This document shows, piece after piece, positions 32,833 to 42,887 of a stretch of DNA of 64,000 bases. Under the pieces are notes generated by a model. The model saw nothing but the letters and a program-made list of their open reading frames with translations, was not told where the DNA came from and did no database searches. How positions within the stretch are numbered: the first letter of the stretch is position 1; each line of letters begins with the position of its first letter. The stretch is from the NCBI GenBank assembly GCA_036273855.1, contig DASUGU010000049.1:1-64000 (forward strand). The letters are read 5' to 3'. Both the position numbers and the translations under genes were made by a program. The stretch comes from DATEPR01 sp036273855. GTDB taxonomy: Bacteria > Actinomycetota > Actinomycetes > Mycobacteriales > Pseudonocardiaceae.

Positions 32833-33573
32833 ATGGGCACCGTGGAAGAAGTCGACCAGCTGGAACAGCTGTGTGCCGACGCCTGGCCCGCTCTGGTCGA
32901 TCAGCCGCTGGGCGAGTGGCGGCTGCGCGCGGCGGGCGGGTTCACCGGCCGCGCCAACAGTGCGCTCACCGTCGGCGACCCCGGCGTCCCGGTCGGTGCG
33001 GCGTTGCCCGAGGTGGTCGCGTTCGCCCACCGCAACGGCATCCGCCCGGCGGCCCACGTGGTCACCGGCGCGCCCGTCGAGTCCGCGCTGGCCGAGGCCG
33101 GCTGGCGGGTCGACGAGCACCACCCCGGCGGTGCCGAGTCGGCCGTGCTGACCGGGCCGCTCACCGAAGGTCACGTGCCGGACGGCGTTGCCGTGCTGGC
33201 CACGCCACCGGCCGGCTGGTGGCCACTCGCGGTGGGCACGCCGGAGCCGACACCGGCCCAGCACAGCGTCCTGGCCGGCATGGCCGGGCTCGGTTTCGGC
33301 ACCGCGACGCTGGCCGGCGAGGTGATCGGCATCGTGCGCGGTGCCGTGGTCGGCGACCTGCTGCACGTCGCCCGCCTGGCCGTGGCACCCGCCCACCGGC
33401 GCCGGGGGCTGGCCACCGGACTGCTCGCCGCACTCGGGACGTGGGCCCGGCGGCGGGGTGCCGTTCGGTGCGCGCTCCAGGTGGCCACGCACAACGAGGA
33501 CGCGCTCAGCCTGTACCGGAGGCTGGGCTGCCGCCCGCACCACCGTTACCGCTACTGGATTCCGACCGGCTGA
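32833..33573 (+). CDS. GNAT-family N-acetyltransferase
   Basis: Seen: 246 aa; the C-terminal GNAT domain carries the acetyl-CoA loop VARLAVAPAHRRRGLATGL and ends with NEDALSLYRRLGC. The N-terminal ~130 residues resemble a degenerate second GNAT half. ATG 32833 or GTG 32842 could start it. Known: acetylates amines on small molecules or proteins; this member is not assignable further. The 3' end overlaps the convergent membrane-protein gene by 68 bp. Confidence 0.85.
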   Translation: MGTVEEVDQLEQLCADAWPALVDQPLGEWRLRAAGGFTGRANSALTVGDPGVPVGAALPEVVAFAHRNGIRPAAHVVTGAPVESALAEAGWRVDEHHPGGAESAVLTGPLTEGHVPDGVAVLATPPAGWWPLAVGTPEPTPAQHSVLAGMAGLGFGTATLAGEVIGIVRGAVVGDLLHVARLAVAPAHRRRGLATGLLAALGTWARRRGAVRCALQVATHNEDALSLYRRLGCRPHHRYRYWIPTG

Positions 33574-33967
33574 GCGCGATCTTGCGGGCCGCCATCGCGT
33601 TGCCCAGCGCCACCGCGGCCGGCAGCGCGCCACACGCCAGCAGCAACAGCGTCCGCCAGTCCTGCAGCAGCACCATGTTCTCCGGCCCGACGACGCCCAC
33701 CACGACGAGCACGATCAGCCACACCCACAGTGGGCTGCCCGCGACCAGCAGCCGGCCGGACACCCCGGCGGCCCGCGAGATCAGCATCGGCATGGTGACC
33801 AACGCCACCACCACGGTGATCGGGAACGGCCAGCTCCCCCAGTCCGGCAGCAGCGTGCCGTCGAACCGCAGCGGCAGGAAGAACAACTCCAGCAGGGCCA
33901 GCGCGATCGAGTCGATCAGCAGCACCACCAGGAGCAGCCAGTCGAACGGTTCGCGCCGCGCGGTCAC
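33506..33967 (-). CDS. Integral membrane protein (Rv1171-like)
   Basis: Seen: 153 aa with four hydrophobic segments (about residues 9-30, 42-63, 76-93, 104-128) and a Ser/Gly-rich tail. GTG 33967 overlaps the mshB stop as GTGA. Known: mycobacteria have a small membrane protein (Rv1171) directly after mshB; function unknown. Inferred: translationally coupled to mshB. The last ~22 codons overlap the 3' end of the opposite-strand GNAT gene. Confidence 0.82.
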   Translation of the reverse strand: MTARREPFDWLLLVVLLIDSIALALLELFFLPLRFDGTLLPDWGSWPFPITVVVALVTMPMLISRAAGVSGRLLVAGSPLWVWLIVLVVVGVVGPENMVLLQDWRTLLLLACGALPAAVALGNAMAARKIALSRSESSSGNGGAGGSPASGTG

Positions 33968-34872
33968 GGCTGGTCCGAGACGGCCGCGGTGCCCAGGCCG
34001 CCGAACAGATCCGTGTCCGCACCCACGGCCGGGCCGCTGGCCAGCACGTAGTGTTCCCGCTCCAGCACGGGCTGGGCGAGACCGTTGGACAGGGCGTAGG
34101 CGGTGTGGCCGTCGCCGTCCTGCCACACGCTCACCTGGGTGGCGTGCGCCCGCAGTGCGCGCAGTTTCGCCGTCAGGTGCTCGGCGACATCCACCACGGT
34201 GGTGATCGTCTCGTCCGCAACGACGGCCAGTTCCTCGGGTTCGACCATCCGGAACGGCATGCCGGGCACGCCGGCCAGTGCCGTGACACCGGCGGCCACG
34301 TCGGCCAGCGACCGGACACTGTGGAACACCCTGGCCACGTCGGGACTGGCCGCGGCCGCCGCCGTGGTGATCTCGTTCGCCCGGATGTGGTCCGGGTGGC
34401 CGTAGCCGCCGAAGGCGTCGTAGGTGACCACGACCTGCGGTCGAACCTCGGCGATCACCTCGCGCAGTTGCGCCGCCTGCTCGTCCACCGAACCCCGCAC
34501 GAACGCCCTGGGATGCGTGTTGGCCGGGTCGTCGGCCATGCCGGAGTCGCGCCACCGGCCGATCCCGCCGAGATAGCGATGGCTGGTCACCCGCAGCGCG
34601 GCGCACGCGGACCGCAGCTCACCGGCCCGGTAACCGCCGAGCTGGTCGGCGGCGTCCGCGGCCAGCGCGGCCAGGTCGGACGGGATGATCTCGCCCTGCT
34701 CGCCCAGGGTGCAGGTGACCACGGTGACCTGGACCCCTCGCGCGGCGTAGCGGGCGATGGTGCCGCCCGTCCACAGGCTCTCGTCATCCGGGTGCGCGTG
34801 TACCAGCAACAGCCGGGGCGGCGCGGTCAACGTCACCGAAGCACTCTCATGATCGATCCGCAGGGACGTCAC
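33964..34872 (-). CDS. mshB: N-acetyl-1-D-myo-inositol-2-amino-2-deoxy-alpha-D-glucopyranoside deacetylase
   Basis: Seen: 302 aa LmbE-like deacetylase; AHPDDE at residues 26-31 (catalytic Asp and zinc ligands), TLGEQGE, YGHPDH with the third zinc His, and a C-terminal ALSNGLAQPVLEREHY block. GTG 34872 gives the ~303-aa length usual for MshB; GTG 34875 is equivalent. Known: second committed step of mycothiol synthesis. Context: 23 bp after lpqW, in the typA-lpqW-mshB order of mycobacteria. Confidence 0.93.
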   Translation of the reverse strand: MTSLRIDHESASVTLTAPPRLLLVHAHPDDESLWTGGTIARYAARGVQVTVVTCTLGEQGEIIPSDLAALAADAADQLGGYRAGELRSACAALRVTSHRYLGGIGRWRDSGMADDPANTHPRAFVRGSVDEQAAQLREVIAEVRPQVVVTYDAFGGYGHPDHIRANEITTAAAAASPDVARVFHSVRSLADVAAGVTALAGVPGMPFRMVEPEELAVVADETITTVVDVAEHLTAKLRALRAHATQVSVWQDGDGHTAYALSNGLAQPVLEREHYVLASGPAVGADTDLFGGLGTAAVSDQP

Positions 34873-34895
34873 CACCGTAACCCCACGCCGCGCAG

Positions 34896-36620
34896 CTAGG
34901 TGACGCGACTCCACGTGGCGGCACCGAAGAACGGCCCGGCGAACGGCGGCCCCGAGGTCACGCCGGACACCTGCTCGCCGACCGCGAGCTGGTCGGCCAC
35001 CTGGAACAACGGGATCTCCACGGCCTGCGACCACAGCACCGGTTCGACCTTGGCCAGCGCGGTGGCCAGCGGCTGCTCGCCGGTGATCGCCGACTGGATG
35101 GTCGACTGCAGGGCCTGGTCGCACCAGCCGAACGGCCCGGACGGCGTCGGCGGCGCGGCGGCACTCTGGCTGGCCGGGCAGCCGAACCAGGACGCCAGCT
35201 CGGTGGCCGGGTCACCGCCTGCCGGCTGCGGGCCGACCACGATGTCCGCCAGCTTCACGGTGCTGTTGGCGCCCACGGTGGTCGGCGGGGCACTGGACAG
35301 GAGTTGCTCGTAGAGCTGGCCGGCGGGCGGCGTCTCCACGGTCGCCGGGATGCCGGCGCCGACGAGCTGGTCGCGCAACTGCTCGGCGATGGCGACGTAG
35401 GGCTGACGGCCGGCGGGCGCGGCGATCTCCAGGTCCAGCTCGTGCCCGCCCCTGGTCCAGGTCGAGCCGTTCTGCACGTAGCCGGCCTGAGCCAGCAGTG
35501 CGGGCACCCGCGAGGGCTGCGGCGTGGCGCCGGGCGCGGACGCCGGCATGCTGGCCTGGTAGCCGGGCTGGGACGGCGCCACCACCAGGTTGTTCGCCAC
35601 CAGATCGGTGGACGGACCGCCGTCCGCGCCGGTGGCGATCAGCGCCGACCGGTTCACCGCCGCGGCCACCGCCTGCCGCACGCTCTTGTCGGACAGTTGC
35701 GTCGAACCCGGCCGCAGCAGCACGGCCGCGATCTCCGGCCGGGGCACGGTGCTCACCGTCACCGCCGAACTCAGCGCGTGGAACGCGGCCACACCGGTCG
35801 AGTCCACCCGGCTGTAGGCGAGCTGGTCGGCGTTGCTGTGCAAACCGTTCGCCATGTCCTGGGTGGTCGACTTGCGCAGCACGATCTGGTCGGGCACCGA
35901 CGGCGTGCCCCAGTAGCGGTCGCTGCGCTCCAGCACGATCTCGCCGCCGGCAGCGTCCACCGTCTTGATGTCGAACGGGCCCGCCGTCGCGGGGAAGCTG
36001 GTGTTCAGGCCGTTCGCGAAACCGCCGGGCGCGTCCTTGAGCAGGTGCGCGGGCAGCAGATCGGCGAACAGCGTGCGCCACGCCGGATACGGCTTGCCGA
36101 ACGTCACCGTGATGGTCTTGGCGTTGTCCCTGGCGGTGATCCCGGAGATCAGCCGGTAGCCGGCCGGGTTGACCACGCCGGGCTGGCCGGCCATCTGGTT
36201 GCGCAGGTACACGAAGTCGGCGGCATCGATCGGCGTGCCGTCCGACCAGGACGCGTCCGTGCGCACCTGGTAGGTCACCGTGAACGGATCGGCAGCCGTG
36301 ACCTGCGCGGACACCATCAGCGTGGTGTCCAGTTCGGGCGTGCCGTCCGGCGCGGTGCGGAACACCGAGGGCAGCAGCATGGTGGACAGCGCGGTCGTCA
36401 CCGAGGACTGGTCGGCCAGCTCATGCGGGTTGTAGCCGCCCGCGATGCCGTCCACACCGACCACGACCTGCTGGGTGTTGGCCGACGCCGGTACCGACGT
36501 GGGCGCCGCGGTCGAGGCGACCAGGGGCGGTGCGGGCGCGGCCGTACAACCGGCGAGCACCAGACCGCCGCACACCAGGAGGCTTGCTACCGACCACCGC
36601 CGGTGCCCCCGCCAGCCCAC
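34896..36620 (-). CDS. lpqW: LpqW-type lipoprotein (family-5 solute-binding fold)
   Basis: Seen: 574 aa; lipobox LVLAGC with Cys25, then a family-5 extracellular solute-binding domain (TYQVRTDASWSDGTPIDAADFVYL, repeats of SBP_bac_5 layout; motif abridged). GTG 36620 has GGAGGT 7 nt upstream. Known: M. tuberculosis LpqW (Rv1166) has this fold but regulates PIM/LAM synthesis rather than uptake. Context: no ABC permease genes beside it, and its position between typA and mshB matches lpqW. PimE is encoded at 46176. Confidence 0.85.
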   Translation of the reverse strand: MGWRGHRRWSVASLLVCGGLVLAGCTAAPAPPLVASTAAPTSVPASANTQQVVVGVDGIAGGYNPHELADQSSVTTALSTMLLPSVFRTAPDGTPELDTTLMVSAQVTAADPFTVTYQVRTDASWSDGTPIDAADFVYLRNQMAGQPGVVNPAGYRLISGITARDNAKTITVTFGKPYPAWRTLFADLLPAHLLKDAPGGFANGLNTSFPATAGPFDIKTVDAAGGEIVLERSDRYWGTPSVPDQIVLRKSTTQDMANGLHSNADQLAYSRVDSTGVAAFHALSSAVTVSTVPRPEIAAVLLRPGSTQLSDKSVRQAVAAAVNRSALIATGADGGPSTDLVANNLVVAPSQPGYQASMPASAPGATPQPSRVPALLAQAGYVQNGSTWTRGGHELDLEIAAPAGRQPYVAIAEQLRDQLVGAGIPATVETPPAGQLYEQLLSSAPPTTVGANSTVKLADIVVGPQPAGGDPATELASWFGCPASQSAAAPPTPSGPFGWCDQALQSTIQSAITGEQPLATALAKVEPVLWSQAVEIPLFQVADQLAVGEQVSGVTSGPPFAGPFFGAATWSRVT

Positions 36621-36695
36621 GAACCGACCTCCACGTCCCCAGGAATCCCCCGCGACCACCGTGCCACCGCACGGCCGTCGGCGCATCGCACTTTA

Positions 36696-36714
36696 CGTAA
36701 CCGACGACGTTACG
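36696..36714. promoter_or_regulatory. Inverted repeat in the typA-lpqW spacer
   Basis: CGTAAC - 7 nt - GTTACG, within an AT-richer patch containing TTACGTAA, 76 bp upstream of the lpqW start. Possible operator or weak terminator for typA. Confidence 0.3.
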
Positions 36715-36764
36715 GCGGCCGTGGTGGTTGCCCGGTGTGCTATTTCGGGGGACGGGTGGGCCGA

Positions 36765-38690
36765 TCAGACCTGGTCGCGGGTCCTGGCCCGGGCGCGTTC
36801 CCTGGCCCGCTGCGAGCTTTCCAGCACCAACTTGCGCACCCGCACGATCTTCGGCGTCACCTCGACACACTCGTCGGAGGCGCAGAACTCCAGCGCCTCC
36901 TCCAGCACCAGCTTGCGCGGCCGGGCCAGGCGCTCGTACACGTCCGCCGTGGAGGACCGCACGTTGGTGAGCTTCTTCTCCCGCGTGATGTTCACGTCGA
37001 GGTCCTCGGCGCGCGGGTTCTCACCCACCACCATGCCCTCGTAGGCCTCCGCGCCCGGCTCGACGAAGAACGTGCCCCGGTCGGCCAGTTGCAGCAGCGC
37101 GTACGCGGTGATCGCACCGGAGCGGTCGGCCACCAGCGATCCACTGTGCCGGGTGCGCAGCTCCCCCACCCACGGCTGGTAGCCGGAGAACACGTGATTG
37201 GCGATGCCCGTGCCGCGCGTCTCGGTGAGGAACTCGGTGCGGAAGCCGATCAGGCCGCGCGCCGGGACGATGTACTCCAGCCGCACCCGGCCGGTGCCGT
37301 GCCCGCTCATCAGTTCGAGCTGGCCCTTGCGGTTGGCCAGCAACTGGGTCAGCACGCCGAGATGCTCCTCGGGCGCGTCGACGGTCAGGTGCTCGAACGG
37401 CTCGCACAGCTTGCCGTCGATCTCCTTGGTGACCACCTGCGGCTTGCCGACCGTCAGCTCGAAGCCCTCCCGGCGCATCGTCTCCACCAGGATCGCCAGG
37501 GCGAGCTCGCCCCTGCCCTGCACCTCCCAGGTGTCCGGCCGCTCGGTGGGCAGCACGCGCACGCTCACGTTGCCCACCAGCTCGGTGTCCAGCCTGGCCT
37601 TCAGCACCCGCGCGGTCAGCTTCGTGCCGCCGCCGCGACCGGCCAGCGGCGAGGTGTTCACGCCGATCGTCATCGAGATCGCCGGCTCGTCCACGGTGAT
37701 CCTGGGCAGCGGCCGGGGGTCGTCCGGGTCGGCCAGCGTGTCGCCGATGGTGATCTCCGGGATGCCCGCGATGGCCACCAGGTCACCGGCGTGCGCCTCC
37801 TGCGTCGGCACCCGGTCCAGGGCCTCGGTGATCAGCAGTTCCGTCACCTTCACGCGCTCCACGGACCCGTCCTCGCGGCACCACGCCACGATCTGGCCCT
37901 TGCGCAGCCGGCCGGCGTGGATCCGGCACAGCGCGATCCGGCCCAGGAAGCTGGACGCGTCCAGGTTGGTGACCAGCGCGCGCAGCGGCGCCGTCTCGTC
38001 ACCGGTGGGCGGCGGCACGTGCGCCAGCAGCGTGTCGAACAGCGGGTCGAGGTTGTCGCTGTCGGGCATCCCGCCGTCGGCGGGCGCGTGCAGGCTGGCC
38101 CGGCCGGCCCGCGCGGACGCGTACACCACCGGCAGGTCCAGCACCGAGTCGTCCACCGAGTCCAGCTCGCTGGCCAGCTCCAACAGCAGGTCGTGGGTCT
38201 CCGAGACCACCTCGGCGATCCGCGCGTCCGGCCGGTCCACCTTGTTGACCACCAGGATCACCGGCAGGTGCGCGGCCAGCGCCTTGCGCAGCACGAAGCG
38301 GGTCTGCGGCAGCGGGCCCTCGCTGGCGTCCACCAGCAGCAGCACGCCGTCCACCATGGCCAGGCCGCGCTCCACCTCGCCGCCGAAGTCGGCGTGGCCG
38401 GGGGTGTCCACCACGTTGATGGTCACCGCGTCGTGCGGGCCGTCCGGGGTGGCCCGGCGCACGGCGGTGTTCTTCGCCAGGATCGTGATGCCCTTCTCCC
38501 GCTCCAGCTCGCCGGAGTCGAGCACGCGGTCCACCGGCTCGGCGCGCGCGGCGAACGCGCCCGACTGGCGGAGCATGGCGTCGACCAGCGTGGTCTTGCC
38601 ATGGTCGACGTGCGCCACGATCGCCACGTTGCGGAGGTCGGTGCGCGGGCGCGCGACCGAGACGGGGCCGGACACGGTGGCCGTGGACAC
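36765..38690 (-). CDS. typA: Translational GTPase TypA/BipA
   Basis: Seen: 641 aa; G1 AHVDHGKTTL, G3 DTPGHADFG, G4 NKVDR, then elongation-factor domains 2, 3 and 5 and the BipA-specific C-terminal domain (FRTEFLTETRGTGI, FVEPGAEAYEGMVVGE). GTG 38690 has AGGGAG 6 nt upstream. Known: EF-G-like GTPase acting in ribosome assembly and stress. Context: head of the group with lpqW, mshB and the Rv1171-like gene; divergent from the trpS leader. Confidence 0.95.
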   Translation of the reverse strand: MSTATVSGPVSVARPRTDLRNVAIVAHVDHGKTTLVDAMLRQSGAFAARAEPVDRVLDSGELEREKGITILAKNTAVRRATPDGPHDAVTINVVDTPGHADFGGEVERGLAMVDGVLLLVDASEGPLPQTRFVLRKALAAHLPVILVVNKVDRPDARIAEVVSETHDLLLELASELDSVDDSVLDLPVVYASARAGRASLHAPADGGMPDSDNLDPLFDTLLAHVPPPTGDETAPLRALVTNLDASSFLGRIALCRIHAGRLRKGQIVAWCREDGSVERVKVTELLITEALDRVPTQEAHAGDLVAIAGIPEITIGDTLADPDDPRPLPRITVDEPAISMTIGVNTSPLAGRGGGTKLTARVLKARLDTELVGNVSVRVLPTERPDTWEVQGRGELALAILVETMRREGFELTVGKPQVVTKEIDGKLCEPFEHLTVDAPEEHLGVLTQLLANRKGQLELMSGHGTGRVRLEYIVPARGLIGFRTEFLTETRGTGIANHVFSGYQPWVGELRTRHSGSLVADRSGAITAYALLQLADRGTFFVEPGAEAYEGMVVGENPRAEDLDVNITREKKLTNVRSSTADVYERLARPRKLVLEEALEFCASDECVEVTPKIVRVRKLVLESSQRARERARARTRDQV

Positions 38691-38810
38691 GCAGCACTCC
38701 CTTGGACAGTGGCTCGGAAACGGGAAAGAAGGGCCGCCGGCGGAGTCGTCGCCCGGTACGGCAGGTCCAGGATACCGTCCGTGAGCGGCCCAGGTAGTAC
38801 GCTCCCCTCC

Positions 38811-38858
38811 GTGCGTGCGCTTCGTGAACTGTGGTGGACCGCCGACCGGCGGTCCTGA
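38811..38858 (+). CDS. trpS leader peptide with tandem Trp codons
   Basis: A 15-codon ORF, MRALRELWWTADRRS, starting at GTG 38811 and ending at TGA 38856-38858. Two adjacent TGG codons are at 38832-38837. TACGCT ends 7 nt before the GTG and there is no Shine-Dalgarno sequence, so the transcript probably starts at the peptide. It ends 101 bp before the trpS ATG. Known: tandem-Trp leaders control trp genes, and an auxiliary trpRS of Streptomyces coelicolor is reported to be attenuated in this way. Confidence 0.75.
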   Translation: MRALRELWWTADRRS

Positions 38859-38899
38859 CGCGCGCATCGACAACCAGCAGGCCGCCCGTCCGGGCGGCC
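38836..38899 (+). promoter_or_regulatory. Candidate Trp attenuator stem-loops before trpS
   Basis: Stem 1: GGACCGCCG (38836-38844) with CGGCGGTCC (38847-38855), beginning in the second Trp codon and reaching the leader stop. Stem 2: GGCCGCCCG (38880-38888) with CGGGCGGCC (38891-38899). The 3' arm of stem 1 (GGCGG) can instead pair with CCGCC of the 5' arm of stem 2, the layout needed for antitermination when a ribosome stalls at the Trp codons. Confidence 0.6.
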
Positions 38900-38959
38900 C
38901 TGTGATGTCGACCACGGGTGGCTCCGGCCGGCGGCCCCGGCACATGTGGAGCACCGACC

Positions 38960-39904
<945 letters not shown>

Positions 39905-39925
<21 letters not shown>

Positions 39926-40036
39926 GCAGTTCGGCGCCGCGCATCAGCGGTCCGGGCCGAGCAACGCGGCGCCGCGCATCAGCGGGCTGTGCGGCGCGGC
40001 GCCGCCGGGTCAGCGGTCCAGGCTGAGCAGTTCGGC
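39905..40036. repeat. Degenerate ~35-bp tandem repeats across the 3' ends of trpS and the Nudix gene
   Basis: TCAGCGG recurs at 39909, 39944, 39979 and 40010 (steps 35, 35, 31). The first and last copies share a 31-bp block (39905-39935 and 40006-40036, three differences), and the middle copies share GGCGCCGCGCATCAGCGG. The array runs from the last trpS codons into the last Nudix codons. Confidence 0.65.
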
Positions 40037-40738
40037 CAGCCCGGGCAGCACGACCCGGTCGGCGTCCAGCCAGTCCAGTCCAGCCAGTCCGCCGGCGGGC
40101 ACCCAGCGCACCGCGCGGTGCTCACCGGCCACCGGTCGCGCGCCCGGCGCCAACGTGGCCAGGTACAGCCGCAGCAGCCACCCGCTGGCCAGCACCAGAT
40201 CCGGCCCGAGCCGCCCGCCCACCACGACGTCGGCGGCCAGCTCCTCGCGGCACTCCCGGACCAGCGCGGTCCGCTCGTCCTCCCCCGGCTCGACCTTGCC
40301 GCCGGGGAACTCCCACCGGCCCGCCGTGCTCGCCGGCCTCTCGCGCTGCGCGGCCAGCACGGTGCCGTCCCGCACGATCGCCGCGCCCACCACCACGGGT
40401 GCCGCCGCCAACTGCTCCGCCCGGTCCCGCACCGCGGTCAGCAGGGCGCCGGTCAGCCGGGGCATCCAGCGCAGGTCGGTGCCCAGCGTGGTCACACCGT
40501 CCACTGTCGACACCGTCAGCCGCGCCAGGCAGCGCCCGCCGAGCCCGGCCAGTTCCAGCCCCCGCTCATCGGCCCGCGCCACCCGCAACCGCAGGCCCCG
40601 CAGCACGATCACATCACCCGGCACCACCTGCTCGCGGCGCGGCACGCGGGCGCCCAGCACGTCCCGCAGCAGCCACGGCTCGGCGAGCGCGGCCGCGACC
40701 GTCCGGGCCGGTGCCGCGACGGTGAGGGAGTCGACCAT
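40010..40738 (-). CDS. MutT-type Nudix hydrolase with N-terminal SRPBCC-like domain
   Basis: Seen: 242 aa. Residues ~1-110 look like a small START/SRPBCC domain (TVAAPARTVAAALAEPW... pattern, abridged). Residues ~115-240 are a Nudix domain with box GGKVEPGEDERT..VRECREEL. ATG 40738 follows AGGATCGG. Known: MutT2 (Rv1160) sits next to pimE/PCD in mycobacteria but is only the Nudix half. Inferred: sanitises an oxidised or modified nucleotide; the fused domain is an addition. Confidence 0.85.
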   Translation of the reverse strand: MVDSLTVAAPARTVAAALAEPWLLRDVLGARVPRREQVVPGDVIVLRGLRLRVARADERGLELAGLGGRCLARLTVSTVDGVTTLGTDLRWMPRLTGALLTAVRDRAEQLAAAPVVVGAAIVRDGTVLAAQRERPASTAGRWEFPGGKVEPGEDERTALVRECREELAADVVVGGRLGPDLVLASGWLLRLYLATLAPGARPVAGEHRAVRWVPAGGLAGLDWLDADRVVLPGLAELLSLDR

Positions 40739-40771
40739 GGTCCGATCCTGCCTGGTCGGCGTTCGTCCCGA

Positions 40772-42124
40772 TCAGGTGACGCCGTGTCCCGGCCAGCGCG
40801 CCTCGAACCGCGCCCCGCCGTCCGGCGACTCGCCCACCGCCACCGTGCCGCCACGGCGTCGCACGATCTCCGCGACCAGCGCCAGGCCCAGCCCGAACCC
40901 GCCGGTCTCCCGGCCCCGGTCGTCGTGCACCCGGTAGAACCGGTCGAACACCCGGGTCCGGTGCTCATCGGGCACGCCGGGGCCGTCGTCGTCGACGAGC
41001 AGCCGCGCCCCGCCGCCGGCCGCGGGCAGCACGAACACCGTGACGTGCGCCCGCGCGTGCCGGACCGCGTTGCGCAACAGGTTGTCCAGCACCAGATCCA
41101 GCTCGCCGGACGCGGCCCACACCGACGACGCCTGCGCGGGCACCCGCAACCGCACCGACGGCCCGTCCGCCGGCAGCCGCCCGACAGCCGCCTGCGCCAC
41201 CAGCGCCAGGTCCACCGGACCGGCCACCGGCAGTTCGCCGGCGTCCGATCTGGACAGTACGAGAAGGTCGTCGATCAAGGCGGACAACCGTTCCGACTCG
41301 GCCACCACCTCGGTCAGCACCTCCTGCGCGAACGCAGCGTCCGGGTGCAGTACGGCCACCTCGGCCTGCGCCCGGATCGACGCCACCGGCGAGCGCAGCT
41401 CGTGCGCCGCGTCCCCGGTGAACCGCTGCAACCGCTGCCGCGCCTCGTCCCGCCTGGCCAGCAGGCCGTTGATCGCCTCGGCCATCGCGCGCAGCTCGTC
41501 CCGCGCCTCCGGTACCGGCAGCCGCTGGCCCGGCGGCAGCCCGGACGCGGCCTGCCGGGTGCGGTGCACCGGCCGCAGTGACGCCCGCACCGCGAACCAC
41601 GTCGCCACACCGGCCGCCGCCGCGCCGAGTACCGCGATCAGCAGTAGCCACTGGAACTCCAGCCACCACACGTTGTCGTACCCGGTCAGGGGCGAGCCGG
41701 CCACCACCAGCCGCTGGCCGCCCTCCGGCCCGGTCACCACCACGCCCAACCAGCGCCGGGGCGGTGACACGGCGGTGTCCAGCACGCCGTTCCCGGACTC
41801 CAGCGCCTGGATCTGGTGGGTGTCCAGCGGCAGCGCGGGGCCACGGTCGATCGGTGCACCGGCCCGGTCCAGCACCCGGACGGTGACGTCGCCCGGCCGG
41901 GACACCGGCAGCCCGCCGCGCGCCACCAGCGCCACCGCCGAGTCGAGGTGGGCGTTCAGGTCGCTGTCCGCCGCCCGCACCAGCAGGCCACCCTGCATGC
42001 CGACGACCAGCCTGGCCAGCAGCACCAGGCACACCAGGGTCACGGTGACCACGACCAGGGTGATCCGGGAACGGACGGTCCGCCGCAGCCACCAGTGCCG
42101 CAGCCACGCGGGTGGCCGGATCAA
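40772..42124 (-). CDS. Sensor histidine kinase
   Basis: Seen: 450 aa; membrane helices about 20-43 and 155-178 enclosing a ~110-residue sensor domain, HAMP (about 180-232), dimerisation box GDAAHELRSPVASIRAQ, N box DNLLRNAVRHARAH, G1 DDDGPGVP and G2 GGFGLGLAL. TTG 42124 overlaps the response-regulator stop as TTGA, an unusual start supported by that overlap. Known: signals to the cognate OmpR-type regulator. Inferred stimulus: envelope state, from the adjacent LolA-like/ABC genes. Confidence 0.92.
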   Translation of the reverse strand: MIRPPAWLRHWWLRRTVRSRITLVVVTVTLVCLVLLARLVVGMQGGLLVRAADSDLNAHLDSAVALVARGGLPVSRPGDVTVRVLDRAGAPIDRGPALPLDTHQIQALESGNGVLDTAVSPPRRWLGVVVTGPEGGQRLVVAGSPLTGYDNVWWLEFQWLLLIAVLGAAAAGVATWFAVRASLRPVHRTRQAASGLPPGQRLPVPEARDELRAMAEAINGLLARRDEARQRLQRFTGDAAHELRSPVASIRAQAEVAVLHPDAAFAQEVLTEVVAESERLSALIDDLLVLSRSDAGELPVAGPVDLALVAQAAVGRLPADGPSVRLRVPAQASSVWAASGELDLVLDNLLRNAVRHARAHVTVFVLPAAGGGARLLVDDDGPGVPDEHRTRVFDRFYRVHDDRGRETGGFGLGLALVAEIVRRRGGTVAVGESPDGGARFEARWPGHGVT

Positions 42125-42846
42125 CCGGGTGACCCGTCGTCGTCCCGCTCGGCGAGGACGCTGTCCAGTTCGGTCGTGCTCACCACGTAACCGTGCCCCC
42201 GCACGGTCCGCAGCAGCTCACCGGCCCCCGCGGCCTCCAGCTTGCGGCGCAGGTAGCCCACGTACACCTCGACGGCGTTGCGGGTGGCGGCCTGCTCGTC
42301 GCCCCACACCGCGCGCAGCAGCTCGTCCTTGGTGACCACCGCGCCTGCCCGTCCGGCCAGCACGTCCAGCACAGCGAACTCGCGCGGACTCAGCGGTACC
42401 GGAACACCCGCCCAGCGCACCTGCCGGGTGGAGCGCTCCACATCGAGGTCTCCGATCCGCACCGACTGTCGCGCATCCGCGGTCGAGCGGCGCAGCAACG
42501 CCCTGACCTGCGCCACCAGCACCCGGAACGAGAACGGCTTCACCACGTACCCGTCCGCGCCCAGGTCCAGCCCGTCCGCCTGGTCGAACTCGCCGTCCTT
42601 GGCCGACACCAGCAGCACCGGCGTGTGCACGCCGTCGCCCCGCAGCCGCTCCAGCACCCGGTAGCCGGACAGGCCGGGCAGCATGATGTCCAGCAGGATC
42701 ACGTCGAACGCGCCGGTCAGCGCGGCCCGCAGCGCGCCAGGACCGTCCGCGGCGCCCACCACGTCCATCCCCTCCGCGGTCAGCCCCCGCTCCAGCGCTC
42801 GGCGCACCCCTGGTTCGTCGTCCGCGACAAGCACCCGTGGCCTCAC
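42121..42846 (-). CDS. OmpR/PhoB-family response regulator
   Basis: Seen: 241 aa; receiver domain with acidic pair Asp9-Asp10, phospho-acceptor Asp53 (LLDIMLP), VSAKD and VKPFS; C-terminal winged helix with NAVEVYVGYLRRKLE and RTVRGHGYVV. GTG 42846 is used. Context: gene pair with the histidine kinase, divergent from the LolA-like/ABC operon. Two 11-bp TCTCAG direct-repeat pairs in the 129-bp divergent spacer are its most likely binding sites. Confidence 0.93.
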   Translation of the reverse strand: MRPRVLVADDEPGVRRALERGLTAEGMDVVGAADGPGALRAALTGAFDVILLDIMLPGLSGYRVLERLRGDGVHTPVLLVSAKDGEFDQADGLDLGADGYVVKPFSFRVLVAQVRALLRRSTADARQSVRIGDLDVERSTRQVRWAGVPVPLSPREFAVLDVLAGRAGAVVTKDELLRAVWGDEQAATRNAVEVYVGYLRRKLEAAGAGELLRTVRGHGYVVSTTELDSVLAERDDDGSPG

Positions 42847-42887
42847 GGGGACAGAATGCCGCTAACCGGCGCTTCCGCAACGGTGCC

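Noticed and set aside
34896..36620. Annotating the lipoprotein as an oligopeptide ABC transporter binding subunit
   Set aside because: The fold fits, but no permease or ATPase genes are adjacent, and the typA-x-mshB position matches lpqW.
35304..38858. 1184-codon plus-strand open frame opposite lpqW and typA
   Set aside because: It is the antisense shadow of lpqW and typA, both strongly recognisable; low-complexity His/Arg/Gly-rich translation. Only its last 15 codons, the trpS leader, are kept.
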